A stretch of 64,000 bases of DNA, taken from Cellulomonas sp. 73-145. GTDB lineage: Bacteria; Actinomycetota; Actinomycetes; Actinomycetales; Cellulomonadaceae. Each line of letters begins with the position of its first letter. The stretch's first letter is position 1. Made by a program: the position numbers and the translations under genes. The stretch is taken from the NCBI GenBank assembly GCA_001898185.1, contig MKTI01000001.1:124001-188000 (forward strand), read 5' to 3'. The notes below the pieces were generated by a model. The model saw nothing but the letters and a program-made list of their open reading frames with translations, was not told the DNA's origin and did not search any database. Positions 45,087 through 54,052 of the stretch are shown here, piece after piece.

Positions 45087-45941
45087 TCACTTGGCCAGCG
45101 CCTTCACGCCCGCGACGTACTCCCAGTGCCACGGCTCGAAGGCACCCGAACCACCGGGTCGCGCCCACGACGGGTTGTCCCACCCGAACTTCGGGCCGTT
45201 GACCCGCAGCCACACCCCGGCCGCCCCGCCGTACGTGTTCGGGCAGAAGTCGATCGCCAGGCCCCACCCGTGGTTGCTGGTCCCGGCTGCTGCCGCGATG
45301 CCAGGCTCCGCCGCCCGCAAGGCCGCCTGTTCCTCGTACGTGCGGTAGCCGGACGTCAGGCACATCGGCCGGCCGAACTTGGCGGTGAACGCGTCGTTCA
45401 TCGCGAACGCGGTCACCACGGCGTCGGCCCGGTCCTTGTACGGCTTCTGCCACAGGTCGCACAGGTTCGCCGCCGTCAGACGCCCGTTGGACATCGCCCC
45501 GGATACGACACCGGAGCACTCGGCGGCCGCCACCGCCTCGGACGTGGACGTTGCCGCAGAGGTGGGGGCCCCTTGGCTGTCGCGCAGGGCGCTGCGGGAC
45601 ACGTGCTCGATCGCGCTCCCGGCTGGCGCACTCAGCGCGACCGGCGGCGTCAGGTCTACCGGGCCGGCGAGAGCTTCGATCGTGGTGGGCAGGTCAGCGT
45701 TGTGCCGTAGTCCGGCGGTCGCAGAGGTTGCCACCCAGGTCGGAGCGGCCACCATGGCGACGATCAGGAGCGCACGAGCTAGGAGGCGCACCAGACTGGT
45801 CGGCCGCGACCGTGCCTGGGCAGTTGCCCTGAGCTCGCGGCGTCGGACACTGAGGCCGGGAGCAGCCCCGGGGCTCGCCTGCTTGGGGCGCTGTCGACGA
45901 CTGGTTGTGGTGAGCGAACCCGGAAGGGAGGCGGCGCTCAC
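45087..45941 (-). CDS. M15-family D-alanyl-D-alanine carboxypeptidase (VanY-like)
   Basis: 284 residues. A basic N-terminus of about 50 precedes a membrane anchor (LVRLLARALLIVAMVAAPTW); the catalytic domain runs from about 155 to the end. Zinc ligands fit SNHGWGLAIDF (HxxxxxxD) and EPWHWEY, with SGYRTYEEQ as the substrate loop. It trims D-Ala from peptidoglycan peptides. Placement among copper genes with a CopR-type box upstream suggests cell-wall remodelling during copper stress. Confidence 0.9.
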   Translation of the reverse strand: MSAASLPGSLTTTSRRQRPKQASPGAAPGLSVRRRELRATAQARSRPTSLVRLLARALLIVAMVAAPTWVATSATAGLRHNADLPTTIEALAGPVDLTPPVALSAPAGSAIEHVSRSALRDSQGAPTSAATSTSEAVAAAECSGVVSGAMSNGRLTAANLCDLWQKPYKDRADAVVTAFAMNDAFTAKFGRPMCLTSGYRTYEEQAALRAAEPGIAAAAGTSNHGWGLAIDFCPNTYGGAAGVWLRVNGPKFGWDNPSWARPGGSGAFEPWHWEYVAGVKALAK

Positions 45942-46091
45942 GACTCGGCTGCCGGCCGCCGTTCGGTGCGGCCCCGACCCGGGCCTGGAGCGCGTCGTCG
46001 GGGGCGCGGGCGCTCGGAGGGGCAGGCGGGGGTCGGGGCGCGCATCACGCCATGCTGGTCGGGCTCGTCCGAAGATCTTCTGGACGTTTGA

Positions 46092-46111
46092 TCAAGACGT
46101 GATGAAGTTGA
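46092..46111 (-). promoter_or_regulatory. CopR-type direct repeat D
   Basis: On the minus strand: CTTCATC then CTTGATC, 11 bp apart, 151 bp upstream of the M15 peptidase. It overlaps the last codons and stop of the ABC permease gene. Confidence 0.65.
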
Positions 46112-47606
46112 CCCGCGCCCGTGACCTGAGCTGGTGCCGCATGGCGACCGCGGAGACGGCACCCAGGGCGAGGACCCACGCGACGGTGAGCAACAGCTCG
46201 GCCGTGGCGTCGAACGACCCGGTCAGACCCGCGTCGACGACCATACGGACGGGGCCGTATCCCGGCAGCACGCGCGCCCACTGAGCAGGCTCCGCGCGCA
46301 GCATCGGGCTCTGTGCCAGGCCCACGTCGAGGAACGGCCCGAGGAACGCGACGAAGACGCCGGTGACCCGTCCCAGCAGCGGTGCGGCAAGAGCTCCCAG
46401 CGCCGCGTAGATCAAGGCGAGGAGCGTGTTCGCCAGCACGTACGCGGGCCACTGCTGCGCATCGAACACCGTTGCCGTCACCCCGGCAGTCACCGCCGTG
46501 ACCCCCAGCGCGGCTGCCGCGACCACAAGGCCACGCGCCCCGGCCAGCGCACCCGGGCGCAGACCTGCCAGCACGAGGCGGCGATCAGCCGGGCCGGAGT
46601 CCACGGAGAGGAAGACGCCGACAAGGGCCGCCAGCGAGGCGACGGCGATCGGCGCCATCGTGCCGGCATGGATCTTGGCGGGGTCGAACACCTGCGTGAG
46701 TCGGACCCCGTGCTCCACGACGGCGACCGGGGTCGCACCGGAGGGCGTGATGGCGGCCGAGAGCAGCACGAAGACGGCCGGGACCAGGGCGAGCAGCACC
46801 CACAGCACCGGGTTGCGGCGCAGCTCGCGCCACCCGACCCCGAGGGCTGCGCCGAGCTGGTCGCGTGCGGATCCGGGTCGTGATGTGCCGGTGCGGCGGC
46901 GGTGGGGGCGCGCGCCGAGCGCGATCACCATCGCCGTCACCAGCAAGGAGCCGGCCGCCCATCCGAGAGCGAGGCCGAGATCGCCGGCGCGACCGGCGTG
47001 CCCGGAGGCGACCCTGGTCGTCCACAGGGACACGTAGTGCAGCGGCATCAGCCGCAGCGCCGGTGTCGCCGTTCCGCTGAGGTTCGGTCCGAAGAACACG
47101 TCGACGATCCAGATGAAGAGGATGAGGACCGCGCCGTTCACCGGTACCCGGACCAGAGTGCCGACCACCGCACCCACCACGAGGTAGGCCACCGCCGCGA
47201 GGAACGCGCCCAGGGCGACTCGCAGTGGCTGGTCCACCCGCACACGAAGGACGAGCGCTCCGAGCGCCGCCGCCGCCGATACTGCGGCCAGCACCAACCC
47301 GACCAGTACCCGGGCCGCGGCGAGCTTCACCGCTTTGGCCCCGGCCAGCACCAGCCTCCGGTCCGCCTCGCGCGAGTCGGTGACCTGCAGGTACATCGCC
47401 ATCCCCGTGACGAAGGCGGCAGCCCAGCCCGCCGTCGCGACCTCGACGGCGGGTCCACCGCCCCGGCCCCCCAGCAGCCGTGCGGCGTCGGCCAGCGTCG
47501 GTGCGGCCACCAGGACGAAGGCCACCGGTACGAGCACGAGGACCACGGCCGTGGTGCGGTTGCGGGCGTGGTCCAGCAGGAACCGGCGCACCAGAATGGG
47601 TGTCAT
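46092..47606 (-). CDS. ABC transporter permease
   Basis: 504 residues with about 12 hydrophobic helices in two similar halves; the segments MAMYLQVTDSREADRRLVLAGAKAVKLAAARVLVG and VGVFLSVDSGPADRRLVLAGLRPGALAGARGLVV repeat each other (quoted as SREADRRLVLAGAKAV and SGPADRRLVLAGLRPG). It therefore looks like an internally duplicated ABC-2 permease. The ATG overlaps the ATPase stop by 4 bp. The transported substrate is unknown; position next to csoR-copA hints at a copper or envelope role. Confidence 0.85.
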   Translation of the reverse strand: MTPILVRRFLLDHARNRTTAVVLVLVPVAFVLVAAPTLADAARLLGGRGGGPAVEVATAGWAAAFVTGMAMYLQVTDSREADRRLVLAGAKAVKLAAARVLVGLVLAAVSAAAALGALVLRVRVDQPLRVALGAFLAAVAYLVVGAVVGTLVRVPVNGAVLILFIWIVDVFFGPNLSGTATPALRLMPLHYVSLWTTRVASGHAGRAGDLGLALGWAAGSLLVTAMVIALGARPHRRRTGTSRPGSARDQLGAALGVGWRELRRNPVLWVLLALVPAVFVLLSAAITPSGATPVAVVEHGVRLTQVFDPAKIHAGTMAPIAVASLAALVGVFLSVDSGPADRRLVLAGLRPGALAGARGLVVAAAALGVTAVTAGVTATVFDAQQWPAYVLANTLLALIYAALGALAAPLLGRVTGVFVAFLGPFLDVGLAQSPMLRAEPAQWARVLPGYGPVRMVVDAGLTGSFDATAELLLTVAWVLALGAVSAVAMRHQLRSRARVNFITS

Positions 47607-48262
47607 CTCGGCACCGTGACCCCGTCGCGCAGCTCAAGGATGCGGTCGAACCGCTCCTCGTCCGCCACGAAGTGGCTGATCAGCAAGGTGGTGCGACCGG
47701 CGGCGCGGCGCTGCCCCACGATCTGCCAGAACTTCAGGTACGTGTCCCAGTCGAAGCCGGCGTACGGCTCGTCCAGCAACAGCACGGGCGGGTCGGCGAG
47801 CAGGGCCAACGCCAGGTTGAGCTTGGCCGCGGTGCCGCCGGACAGGCTCGCCGCCTGCATCGACGCATAACGCTGGAAGCCCAAGGACTCGTACAGGGCC
47901 GATCGCGCGGAAAGCACCTGCGCTGACGGCATCCCGTACGCCCGGCCGAAGACCTCGAAGTGCTCGTCGCAGGTCAGCCTCTCGTACAGCTGCGGCTGCT
48001 GCGGGCAGTAGCCCAGCCGGCCCGTCCACGTCACCGACCCGGCGTCCGGCGCCAGTGCGCCGACGAGCACCCGCATCAGCGTGGACTTGCCGGAGCCGTT
48101 CTCCCCGACCAGGCCCACGACCTCCCCACCGGACAGCGCCAGGTCAGCCCCCTGCAGCACCCGGACCGACCGGCGGACCGGCCAGACCCCCGTCCGGTAC
48201 GACTTCTCCACGCCTGTCGCCGCGAGCACAGGACCTGCCCGCGGCCCGCTGTGGGTTCCCAT
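47603..48262 (-). CDS. ABC transporter ATP-binding protein
   Basis: 219 residues from ATG 48262 (MGTHSGPRAGP) with GGAG upstream; a TTG 14 codons earlier is possible. Walker A GENGSGKS, Q-loop YCPQQPQLYERLT, signature LSGGTAAKLNLALALL and Walker B VLLLDEPYAGFD are complete. The signature is LSGGT instead of LSGGQ. It pairs with the following permease. It is 57 bp downstream of csoR on the same strand and may be read through from the cop operon. Confidence 0.92.
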   Translation of the reverse strand: MGTHSGPRAGPVLAATGVEKSYRTGVWPVRRSVRVLQGADLALSGGEVVGLVGENGSGKSTLMRVLVGALAPDAGSVTWTGRLGYCPQQPQLYERLTCDEHFEVFGRAYGMPSAQVLSARSALYESLGFQRYASMQAASLSGGTAAKLNLALALLADPPVLLLDEPYAGFDWDTYLKFWQIVGQRRAAGRTTLLISHFVADEERFDRILELRDGVTVPR

Positions 48263-48319
48263 CTCGATCGCCGCTCCTTCCTTCCTCTCGAGCCTTTCCT
48301 TCAAGCGGGGTCGCCCGGC

Positions 48320-48595
48320 TCAGCTACGGACGAGCCGAGCGATCGCCGCCGACGCCTCCCGCAACCGCGTGTCCTGCAGCTCGCCACCGTGCCGGGCGGC
48401 CTCGACCAGGCAATGGCTCATGTGGTCGTCCAGCAGCCCGAGCGCGACCGCCTGCAGCGCCCGGGAGGCGGCGGCCACCTGGGTGAGGATGTCGATGCAG
48501 TAGGCGTCGGCCTCCACCATCCCGGCGATCCCGCGCACCTGACCCTCGATCCGCCGCAGGCGGCGCAGCTGCTCCTGGGCGACCTCGGCGTTCAC
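48320..48595 (-). CDS. csoR: Copper-sensing repressor CsoR
   Basis: 91-residue all-helical Cu(I)-responsive repressor. From the GTG at 48595 the conserved metal triad is C33 (DAYCIDILTQ), H58 and C62 (LLDDHMSHC), matching C36-H61-C65 of M. tuberculosis CsoR, and RLRRIEGQVRGIAGMVE is the N-terminal helix. It lies 1 bp after the copA stop. The likely target is the ATACC/GGTAT palindrome upstream of copZ. Cu(I) binding would release repression of copZ-copA-csoR. Confidence 0.95.
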   Translation of the reverse strand: MNAEVAQEQLRRLRRIEGQVRGIAGMVEADAYCIDILTQVAAASRALQAVALGLLDDHMSHCLVEAARHGGELQDTRLREASAAIARLVRS

Positions 48596-48596
48596 C

Positions 48597-50876
48597 TCAC
48601 ACCGCCTTGGCCACGTGCACGGCGACCTGGGTGGACACCGCGCGGAACCGTCGCAGCCGCAGGCTGTTGCTGACGACGAACACCGAGGAGAAGGCCATCG
48701 CGGCCCCCGCGATGAGCGGGTTGAGGACGGCCGCGACCGCCAGGGGGATCGCCGCGACGTTGTAGGCGAAGGCCCAGAACATGTTGCCCTTGATCGTCGC
48801 GAGGGTCCGCCGGGCCAACCGCACCGCGTCGACGGCGGCGCGCAGGTCGCCACGGACCGCGGTCAGGTCGCTGGCCTCGATCGCCACGTCCGTCCCGGTG
48901 CCCATCGCGATGCCGAGATCCGACTGGGCCAGTGCCGCGGCGTCGTTGACGCCGTCTCCGACCATCGCGACCACACGGCCCTGTGCCTGCAGGTCACGGA
49001 TGACTGCCACCTTGTCCTGCGGGAGCACCTGGGCGATGACATCGGTGATGCCGACCTCGGCCGCGATCGCCCGGGCCGCGCGCTCGTTGTCGCCGGTGAG
49101 CAGCACCGGGTGCAGGCCTAGACCCTTGAGCTCGGCGACGGCCTCCGCGCTGGTCGGCTTGACCGTGTCGGTCACCACCAGCAGACCGCGCACCTGACCG
49201 TCCCAGGCGACGGCCACAACCGTCCGCCCGGCGTCCTCGGCCAGGTCCAGCTGGGTGCGCAGCGCCTCGTCCATGGTCAGGGCCCACTCCGACGCCAACC
49301 AGGCCGGCCTTCCGGCCGCGACGAAGTGACCCGAGACCGTCCCGGAGACCCCGAGACCTTGGGTGCTGACGAACGCTGTCACTGCTGGCAAGGCCGCGCC
49401 GCGAGCTCGCGCTCCGGTCGCGATCGCCGCGCCGATCGGGTGCTCGGACGCGTCCTCGAGCGCACCGGCCAGCGACACCAGCTCGTCCTCGTCGACCCCG
49501 GCTGCCGGCACTGCCGCGACCAGGACCATCCGGCCGGTGGTGATCGTCCCGGTCTTGTCCAGCACCACTGTGTCCACCCGCCGGGTGGACTCCAGCACCT
49601 GCGGGCCCTTGATCAAGATGCCGAGCTGAGCCCCGCGGCCGGTACCGACCATGAGGGCGGTCGGCGTGGCCAGGCCGAGCGCGCACGGGCAGGCGATGAT
49701 CAGCACCGCGACCGCGGCGGTGAACGCCAGCTCCACGCCGCCACCTGCGCCGATCCAGAAGCCCAGCGTGGCGACCGCGAGGGTGATCACCACGGGGACG
49801 AACACCCCGGAGATGCGGTCCGCCAGCCGTTGCACCGGTGCCTTGCCGCTCTGCGCCTCCTCGACCAGCCGTGCCATCTGCGCCAGCTGGGTGTCCGCCC
49901 CGATCCGGGTGGCGCGGACCACGAGCCGCCCGCCGGCGTTGATCGTGGCGCCGACCACCTCGTCGCCGGGTCCCACCTCGACCGGCACGGGTTCGCCCGT
50001 CAGCATGGACGCGTCCACCGCCGAGGCGCCTTCGGTCACGATCCCGTCGGTCGCGACCTTCTCCCCGGGCCGGACCACGAACAGGTCGCCGACCGCCAGT
50101 TGCTCGACGGGGATCCGCTCCTCGACGCCGTCGCGGAGCACCGCGACGTCCCGGGCGCCCATGGCCAGCAGGGCGCGCAACGCCGCGCCGGACTGCCGCT
50201 TGGCGCGAGCTTCGAAGTAGCGGCCGAGCAGGATGAACACCGTCACGACCGAGGCGACCTCGAGGTAGATCTCGTTCGAGGCGCCCCCGCGCCGCGGGAT
50301 CAGGCTGAAGCCCATCCGCATGCCCGGGTCGCCGGCCGTACCGAAGAACAGCGCGTACAAAGACCACAGCAGCGCGGCCAGCACTCCCGTGCTGATCAGC
50401 GTGTCCATGGTCGCGGCACCATGACGCAGGTTCTTCCACGCCCCCCGGTGGAACGGCCAGCCGCCCCAGACCACCACCGGTGCGGCCAGTGTGAGGGACA
50501 GCCACTGCCAGTGGTTGAACTGCAACGGCTCGACCGTGGCGAGCACCAGCACCGGCGCGGCCAGCGCCGCGCTGATCACCAGTCGCCGGAACAACGGGTC
50601 CGCTTCGCGGGGCGCGTCCGCCTCCGTCGCGTCCGTAGTGACCACCGGACCAGGGACCGGCGCCGGGTCGTGGATGCGCGCCGCGTAGCCGGTCTCCTCC
50701 ACCGCGGCGATGGCCTGCTCCACGCTCGTACCGTCCGGCAGCTCAACGGTGGCTCGCTCCGTCGCGAAGTTCACGCTCGCCTGCACCCCGTCGAGGCGGT
50801 TGAGCCTCTTCTCGATGCGGGCCGCGCACGACGTGCACGTCATGCCCTCGATCTCCAGCTGGACCGCCGTGCTCAC
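48597..50876 (-). CDS. copA: Copper-exporting P1B-1 ATPase CopA
   Basis: 759 residues. An N-terminal HMA domain has [10 protein letters not shown] (C14, C17). The metal-transport motif CPC (396-398, [11 protein letters not shown]), phosphorylation Asp in [10 protein letters not shown] (D440), and the HP and GDGVND motifs of the P1B class are present. Exports Cu(I) from the cytoplasm. GTG start overlaps the stop of a 58-residue membrane protein, which itself overlaps copZ. The operon is therefore copZ - small protein - copA - csoR. Confidence 0.97.
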   Translation of the reverse strand: MSTAVQLEIEGMTCTSCAARIEKRLNRLDGVQASVNFATERATVELPDGTSVEQAIAAVEETGYAARIHDPAPVPGPVVTTDATEADAPREADPLFRRLVISAALAAPVLVLATVEPLQFNHWQWLSLTLAAPVVVWGGWPFHRGAWKNLRHGAATMDTLISTGVLAALLWSLYALFFGTAGDPGMRMGFSLIPRRGGASNEIYLEVASVVTVFILLGRYFEARAKRQSGAALRALLAMGARDVAVLRDGVEERIPVEQLAVGDLFVVRPGEKVATDGIVTEGASAVDASMLTGEPVPVEVGPGDEVVGATINAGGRLVVRATRIGADTQLAQMARLVEEAQSGKAPVQRLADRISGVFVPVVITLAVATLGFWIGAGGGVELAFTAAVAVLIIACPCALGLATPTALMVGTGRGAQLGILIKGPQVLESTRRVDTVVLDKTGTITTGRMVLVAAVPAAGVDEDELVSLAGALEDASEHPIGAAIATGARARGAALPAVTAFVSTQGLGVSGTVSGHFVAAGRPAWLASEWALTMDEALRTQLDLAEDAGRTVVAVAWDGQVRGLLVVTDTVKPTSAEAVAELKGLGLHPVLLTGDNERAARAIAAEVGITDVIAQVLPQDKVAVIRDLQAQGRVVAMVGDGVNDAAALAQSDLGIAMGTGTDVAIEASDLTAVRGDLRAAVDAVRLARRTLATIKGNMFWAFAYNVAAIPLAVAAVLNPLIAGAAMAFSSVFVVSNSLRLRRFRAVSTQVAVHVAKAV

Positions 50877-51049
50877 CGCGCCACCTCCGTTGTGTCCACC
50901 TGCACGACGACCGGACCGATCGTCGTGCCGACCGGGTACGTCCCGGAGTCGGCGCGAAGCGGGCCGACCGCCGCACCGATCCCGAGGCCGGCGAGCAGGG
51001 CGAGCGCCAGCACCAGGGCGAAGGCCGCCAGTCGGCCCGCGTCGCTCAT
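50873..51049 (-). CDS. Small membrane protein between copZ and copA
   Basis: 58 residues: [21 protein letters not shown] with one membrane helix (residues about 7-28), then about 30 extracytoplasmic residues with no His, Met or Cys cluster. The ATG overlaps the copZ stop and the TGA overlaps the copA GTG, so it is locked into the operon by two 4-bp couplings. I do not recognise a family. A subunit or assembly partner of CopA, or an electroneutral anchor for CopZ delivery, are guesses. Confidence 0.8.
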   Translation of the reverse strand: MSDAGRLAAFALVLALALLAGLGIGAAVGPLRADSGTYPVGTTIGPVVVQVDTTEVAR

Positions 51050-51270
51050 GACAGCGCGCCGGTCAGCTCGTACCCGACCTCGGCTACCGCAAGGGCGACC
51101 TGGGTCGTTTCCAACGGTGCTGCTGAGGTGACCGTGACGGTCGAGACGCCGTCCGGCACAAGCTCGATCTCCACCCGGGTGACGCCCTCGAGCCGGCCCA
51201 CCTCGCGGGACACCGACCCGACGCAGTGCCCGCACGTCATGCCCTGCACCTGGTACGTCGTCGTGCTCAT
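51046..51270 (-). CDS. copZ: Copper chaperone CopZ (HMA domain)
   Basis: 74-residue ferredoxin-like Cu(I) chaperone. The metal site is [14 protein letters not shown] (C13, C16), with the family's final helix and strand. Delivers Cu(I) to CopA and to CsoR. First gene of the cop operon; the upstream region carries a CsoR-like operator 63 bp away and the divergent lgt-like gene. Confidence 0.96.
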   Translation of the reverse strand: MSTTTYQVQGMTCGHCVGSVSREVGRLEGVTRVEIELVPDGVSTVTVTSAAPLETTQVALAVAEVGYELTGALS

Positions 51271-51332
51271 CTCTCCACCCTTCGACCTGCATCGTGACTC
51301 CGACCGACGGCCGGACCTGCACGTCTTCCGGT

Positions 51333-51349
51333 ATACCCCTCCCCGGTAT
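51333..51349. promoter_or_regulatory. CsoR-like operator upstream of copZ
   Basis: Arms ATACC and GGTAT flank a C-rich 7-bp centre (CCTCCCC), resembling the actinobacterial CsoR pseudo-palindrome (TACCCC...GGGGTA). It lies 63 bp upstream of copZ and would allow autoregulation by csoR at the operon's end. Confidence 0.6.
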
Positions 51350-51369
51350 CGGTATCCAGCGAGTGCACC

Positions 51370-51389
51370 GGATCTTCATCGAACGTTGA
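51370..51389 (+). promoter_or_regulatory. CopR-type direct repeat E
   Basis: On the plus strand: CTTCATC then GTTGATC, 11 bp apart, 108 bp upstream of the lgt-like gene, in the same polarity as the other boxes have to their genes. It is 100 bp from copZ on the other side. Confidence 0.65.
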
Positions 51390-51497
51390 TCGGACGCCAG
51401 CCGGACCCGAGGGGATCGGGCCTCACCGTGGTCGTCGGGCGCCTCGTCGCGCCATCAGCCGACGCCACCGACGTCGGACCCAGGAGGGGAGATTCAC

Positions 51498-52289
51498 GTG
51501 CTACCGGTGCTGTTCTCGATCGGCAGCTTCCACGTGCAGAGCTATGGCGTCAGCAAGGCGGCCGCCGCACTCGTGGCGATGTGGCTGCTCGGACATGCGT
51601 TCACCCGCCGTGGCCTGCCGAAGGACTCGGCGACCTCGCTCGTGCTCTGGGCGACGATCTGGGGGTTCGTCGGCGCGAAGATCTACTACGTCCTGGAGCA
51701 CCTGTCCGACTTCAGCCTGCACCACCTGGGTGGCATGGGCTTCACCTGGTACGGCGGCCTGATCGGCGGCATCATCGCCGGGCTGGTGATCATCCGACGG
51801 CACGGTCTGCCCATGGCCGAGGTCGTCGGCGCCGCCGCGGCACCCCTCGCCCTCGCCTACGGAATCGGCCGCATCGGCTGCTTCCTGTCCGGTGACGGCA
51901 CCTACGGCACACCCACCACGCTGCCGTGGGGCGTGACGTTCACCAACGGCATCGTGCCGACCACCGTGCCGGTGCATCCCACACCGTTGTACGAGACCCT
52001 CGCCGCCGTGTTCATCACGCTCGTCCTCTGGCGGCTCGAGCGGCACCTCGCCCCCGTCGGGGTGTTCGGGGCCTACCTCGTGCTGTCCGGCATCTCCCGG
52101 TTCCTCGTGGAGTTCCTGCGGATCAACACCCCCGTGCTCGGCGGCCTGACCCAGCCGCAGCTGTGGGCGTTGCTCGGAATCGGCATCGGCGGCGCGCTGA
52201 TCGCACGGGCAGGCCTGCGCCGCGACGGAGGCCCGCGGCCGGCCACGGCGCCCGCGGCTCTCACGGTGGATGCGAGCTCGGTGGACTGA
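51498..52289 (+). CDS. Prolipoprotein diacylglyceryl transferase paralog (Lgt-like)
   Basis: 263 residues with about seven helices, from a GTG with a strong AGGAGG site. The Lgt fold is clear: SFHVQSYGVSKAAAALVA, GFTWYGGLIGG, GIGRIGCFLSGDGTYG, HPTPLYE, RFLVEFLR. However, the canonical HGGL histidine is Tyr (Y85), and the GRIGN-FING-E signature reads GRIGC-FLSG-D, so key catalytic Asn and His differ. It is probably a specialised second Lgt rather than the housekeeping enzyme. It sits in the copper island upstream of a lipoprotein gene. Confidence 0.9.
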   Translation: MLPVLFSIGSFHVQSYGVSKAAAALVAMWLLGHAFTRRGLPKDSATSLVLWATIWGFVGAKIYYVLEHLSDFSLHHLGGMGFTWYGGLIGGIIAGLVIIRRHGLPMAEVVGAAAAPLALAYGIGRIGCFLSGDGTYGTPTTLPWGVTFTNGIVPTTVPVHPTPLYETLAAVFITLVLWRLERHLAPVGVFGAYLVLSGISRFLVEFLRINTPVLGGLTQPQLWALLGIGIGGALIARAGLRRDGGPRPATAPAALTVDASSVD

Positions 52290-52699
52290 TGACGACCACC
52301 GGAACACCCCCGCAGGCCACCTCGAGCCGTCCCCGAACCCTGCGGGGACGACTGGTCACAGCGGCAACAGCAACCGTCGGGGCGATCGTCGGACTCGCAC
52401 CCCACGTCCTGCACCACATCGGACCACTCCTCGGTGTCGCGCTCATCGCAGGCACCGGGGGCACGATCCTCTTCGGGCTCCTCGGGCTGGCAGCCTCGGT
52501 CCCGATGCTCGTGCGCCTGCATCGACGGTTCCGCACCTGGCGCGCACCCGCGCTGGCACTGGCCCTGTTCGGGGTGGCCTTCGCTGTCTCGACGCTCGTG
52601 ATCGGCCCGATGATCAGCGGATCGCGGTCCCCCGGGGTCGCACCGGACCCAGCACCTGCCGTCTCTGAACCGGCCCGGCACGCTTCGCACCACGGCTGA
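52289..52699 (+). CDS. Small membrane protein following lgt paralog
   Basis: 136 residues from an ATG that overlaps the Lgt stop (TGATG). Three hydrophobic segments: IVGLAPHVLHHIGPLLGVALIAG, TILFGLLGLAASVPMLV and ALALALFGVAFAVSTLVIG (first given as VGLAPHVLHHIGPLLG). His residues in HVLHHIG lie at the membrane edge, and the tail ends HASHHG. I do not recognise a named family. Translational coupling suggests it works with the Lgt paralog, maybe in handling copper at the membrane. Confidence 0.8.
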   Translation: MTTTGTPPQATSSRPRTLRGRLVTAATATVGAIVGLAPHVLHHIGPLLGVALIAGTGGTILFGLLGLAASVPMLVRLHRRFRTWRAPALALALFGVAFAVSTLVIGPMISGSRSPGVAPDPAPAVSEPARHASHHG

Positions 52700-52830
52700 C
52701 GCCGGGCGTCATGGACTCTCCCACGCGTCCGTGAACGGCGATCGACGGGCGGCGCGGCATCCCTTCGTGTTGGTCGTCCGGGCCGCCGCCCTCAAGCGGG
52801 TCATCCGACCCGGCCGCCGCTACCCAACGG

Positions 52831-52850
52831 CGATCTTGATCGGAACTTCA
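52831..52850 (+). promoter_or_regulatory. CopR-type direct repeat F
   Basis: On the plus strand: CTTGATC then CTTCATC, 11 bp apart, 77 bp upstream of the second DUF305 gene. The remaining 227-bp gap to the lgt unit shows nothing else. Confidence 0.65.
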
Positions 52851-52926
52851 TCGATCCACCGAGAAGCGCGCGCTGGACGTCCGAGAGACTCGATGGGACC
52901 AAAGTCCCAATCGAAAGGGTCGTCAC

Positions 52927-53547
52927 GTGCGTCCAACATCCCGATTCCGTCGCTGCGGCGCAGCAGTCCTCGGCACGGTCGCACTCGCCGCGTCCATCGC
53001 CGCCTGTGGTCGGGACGCGAGCACCCTGCGGGCCGGTGCGACGACCAGCGCTTCAGCCACCGCCGCCTCGCGGCACAGCGACGCCGACACCCAGTTCGCG
53101 CAGATGATGATCGTGCACCATCAGGGTGCCATCGAGATGGGCGAGCTTGCGGCCTCGAAGGGCTCGACACCTGACGTGCGAGCTCTCGGACAGCGGATCG
53201 TGGCAGCACAGGGCCCGGAGATCGAGCTGATGTCGGGCTGGCTGGCCCAGTGGGGCGTGCCGTCGCCCACGGCATCGGATCACAGTGCGATGCCCGGGAT
53301 GGAGGTCGGCGGGATGTCGCAGTCGAACGCGACCGACCAGCTCTCAGGGAGCACCGGGACAGCCTTCGACCGGGAGTTCCTGACCTTGATGATCAGCCAC
53401 CACGAGGGTGCGTTGCAGATGGCCGCCAGCGAGCAGGCACATGGTCAGAGCGCGGACGCCCGCAACCTTGCGGCAGCCATCACCACATCACAGACAGCCG
53501 AGATCGAGCAGATGCGCGGCATGCTCGCCGCACTCGGCCCGGCCTGA
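52927..53547 (+). CDS. DUF305 lipoprotein (second copy)
   Basis: 206 residues from a GTG. Signal peptide with lipobox SIAACGR (Cys near residue 27). Two DUF305 repeats, FAQMMIVHHQGAIEMGELA and FLTLMISHHEGALQMAASEQAHG, parallel the copy at 44296-44979, so they are paralogs in one island. Met/His-rich helices suggest external copper binding. Both would be substrates of a diacylglyceryl transferase, consistent with the nearby Lgt paralog. Confidence 0.93.
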   Translation: MRPTSRFRRCGAAVLGTVALAASIAACGRDASTLRAGATTSASATAASRHSDADTQFAQMMIVHHQGAIEMGELAASKGSTPDVRALGQRIVAAQGPEIELMSGWLAQWGVPSPTASDHSAMPGMEVGGMSQSNATDQLSGSTGTAFDREFLTLMISHHEGALQMAASEQAHGQSADARNLAAAITTSQTAEIEQMRGMLAALGPA

Positions 53548-53559
53548 GGGGTGCCCCAT

Positions 53560-53604
53560 CCGCGCACGGGGCGCCGCACCAGTCGGTGCAGCGCCCGTGC
53601 GCGG
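53560..53604. terminator. Long bidirectional terminator hairpin
   Basis: A 14-bp GC-rich stem with one bulged base, extended by an inner GCACC/GGTGC stem, lies between the convergent DUF305 and HMA genes. Confidence 0.8.
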
Positions 53605-53681
53605 CTCGGCGCGGGCCCCGCGGTGCCCTACACGGTGCGACGACAGCAGGTCTACGGCTCGGGACTCGTCCACTGACTGGT

Positions 53682-53972
53682 TCAGGCGTCGCGGCCCGAG
53701 GCGATCGTGGCGGCCAGCAGGTGCGCCGTACCGACGTGCGGTGCGCTCAGAGTGGTGCCGACGGTCAGGGCGAAGCCGGCGCTCTCGACCGCGGAACGAA
53801 CGGCGACGGCATCGACTCCGTTCTCGCTGACGAGAACCAGGCGCGTCGCCCCTCCGACCGTGAGGTCGGCTGCCGCCTGTTCGACGGTGTCGAGGGACCG
53901 GACCCGTTCGAGCAGCTCGGCCAGGCACGTCGCGCATGTCAGGCCCGTTACTTCGAAGTGCGTGACCACCAT
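53682..53972 (-). CDS. HMA-domain protein
   Basis: 96 residues from ATG 53972. The metal-binding loop is VTGLTCATCLAELLERV (C13, C16), followed by a normal HMA domain to about residue 66 and a 30-residue tail. It resembles CopZ but is longer and lacks the GMTC methionine (it reads GLTC). A second copper chaperone, or a metal buffer, is likely. Single gene under CopR-type box G. Confidence 0.88.
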   Translation of the reverse strand: MVVTHFEVTGLTCATCLAELLERVRSLDTVEQAAADLTVGGATRLVLVSENGVDAVAVRSAVESAGFALTVGTTLSAPHVGTAHLLAATIASGRDA

Positions 53973-54052
53973 CAGGACCTTTCTGTCCCGCACGGTGTGC
54001 CGGACACGCTTCCACGCTAGGGCGGTAGGGCGCTGCCTTCGTTGCGGACCGA

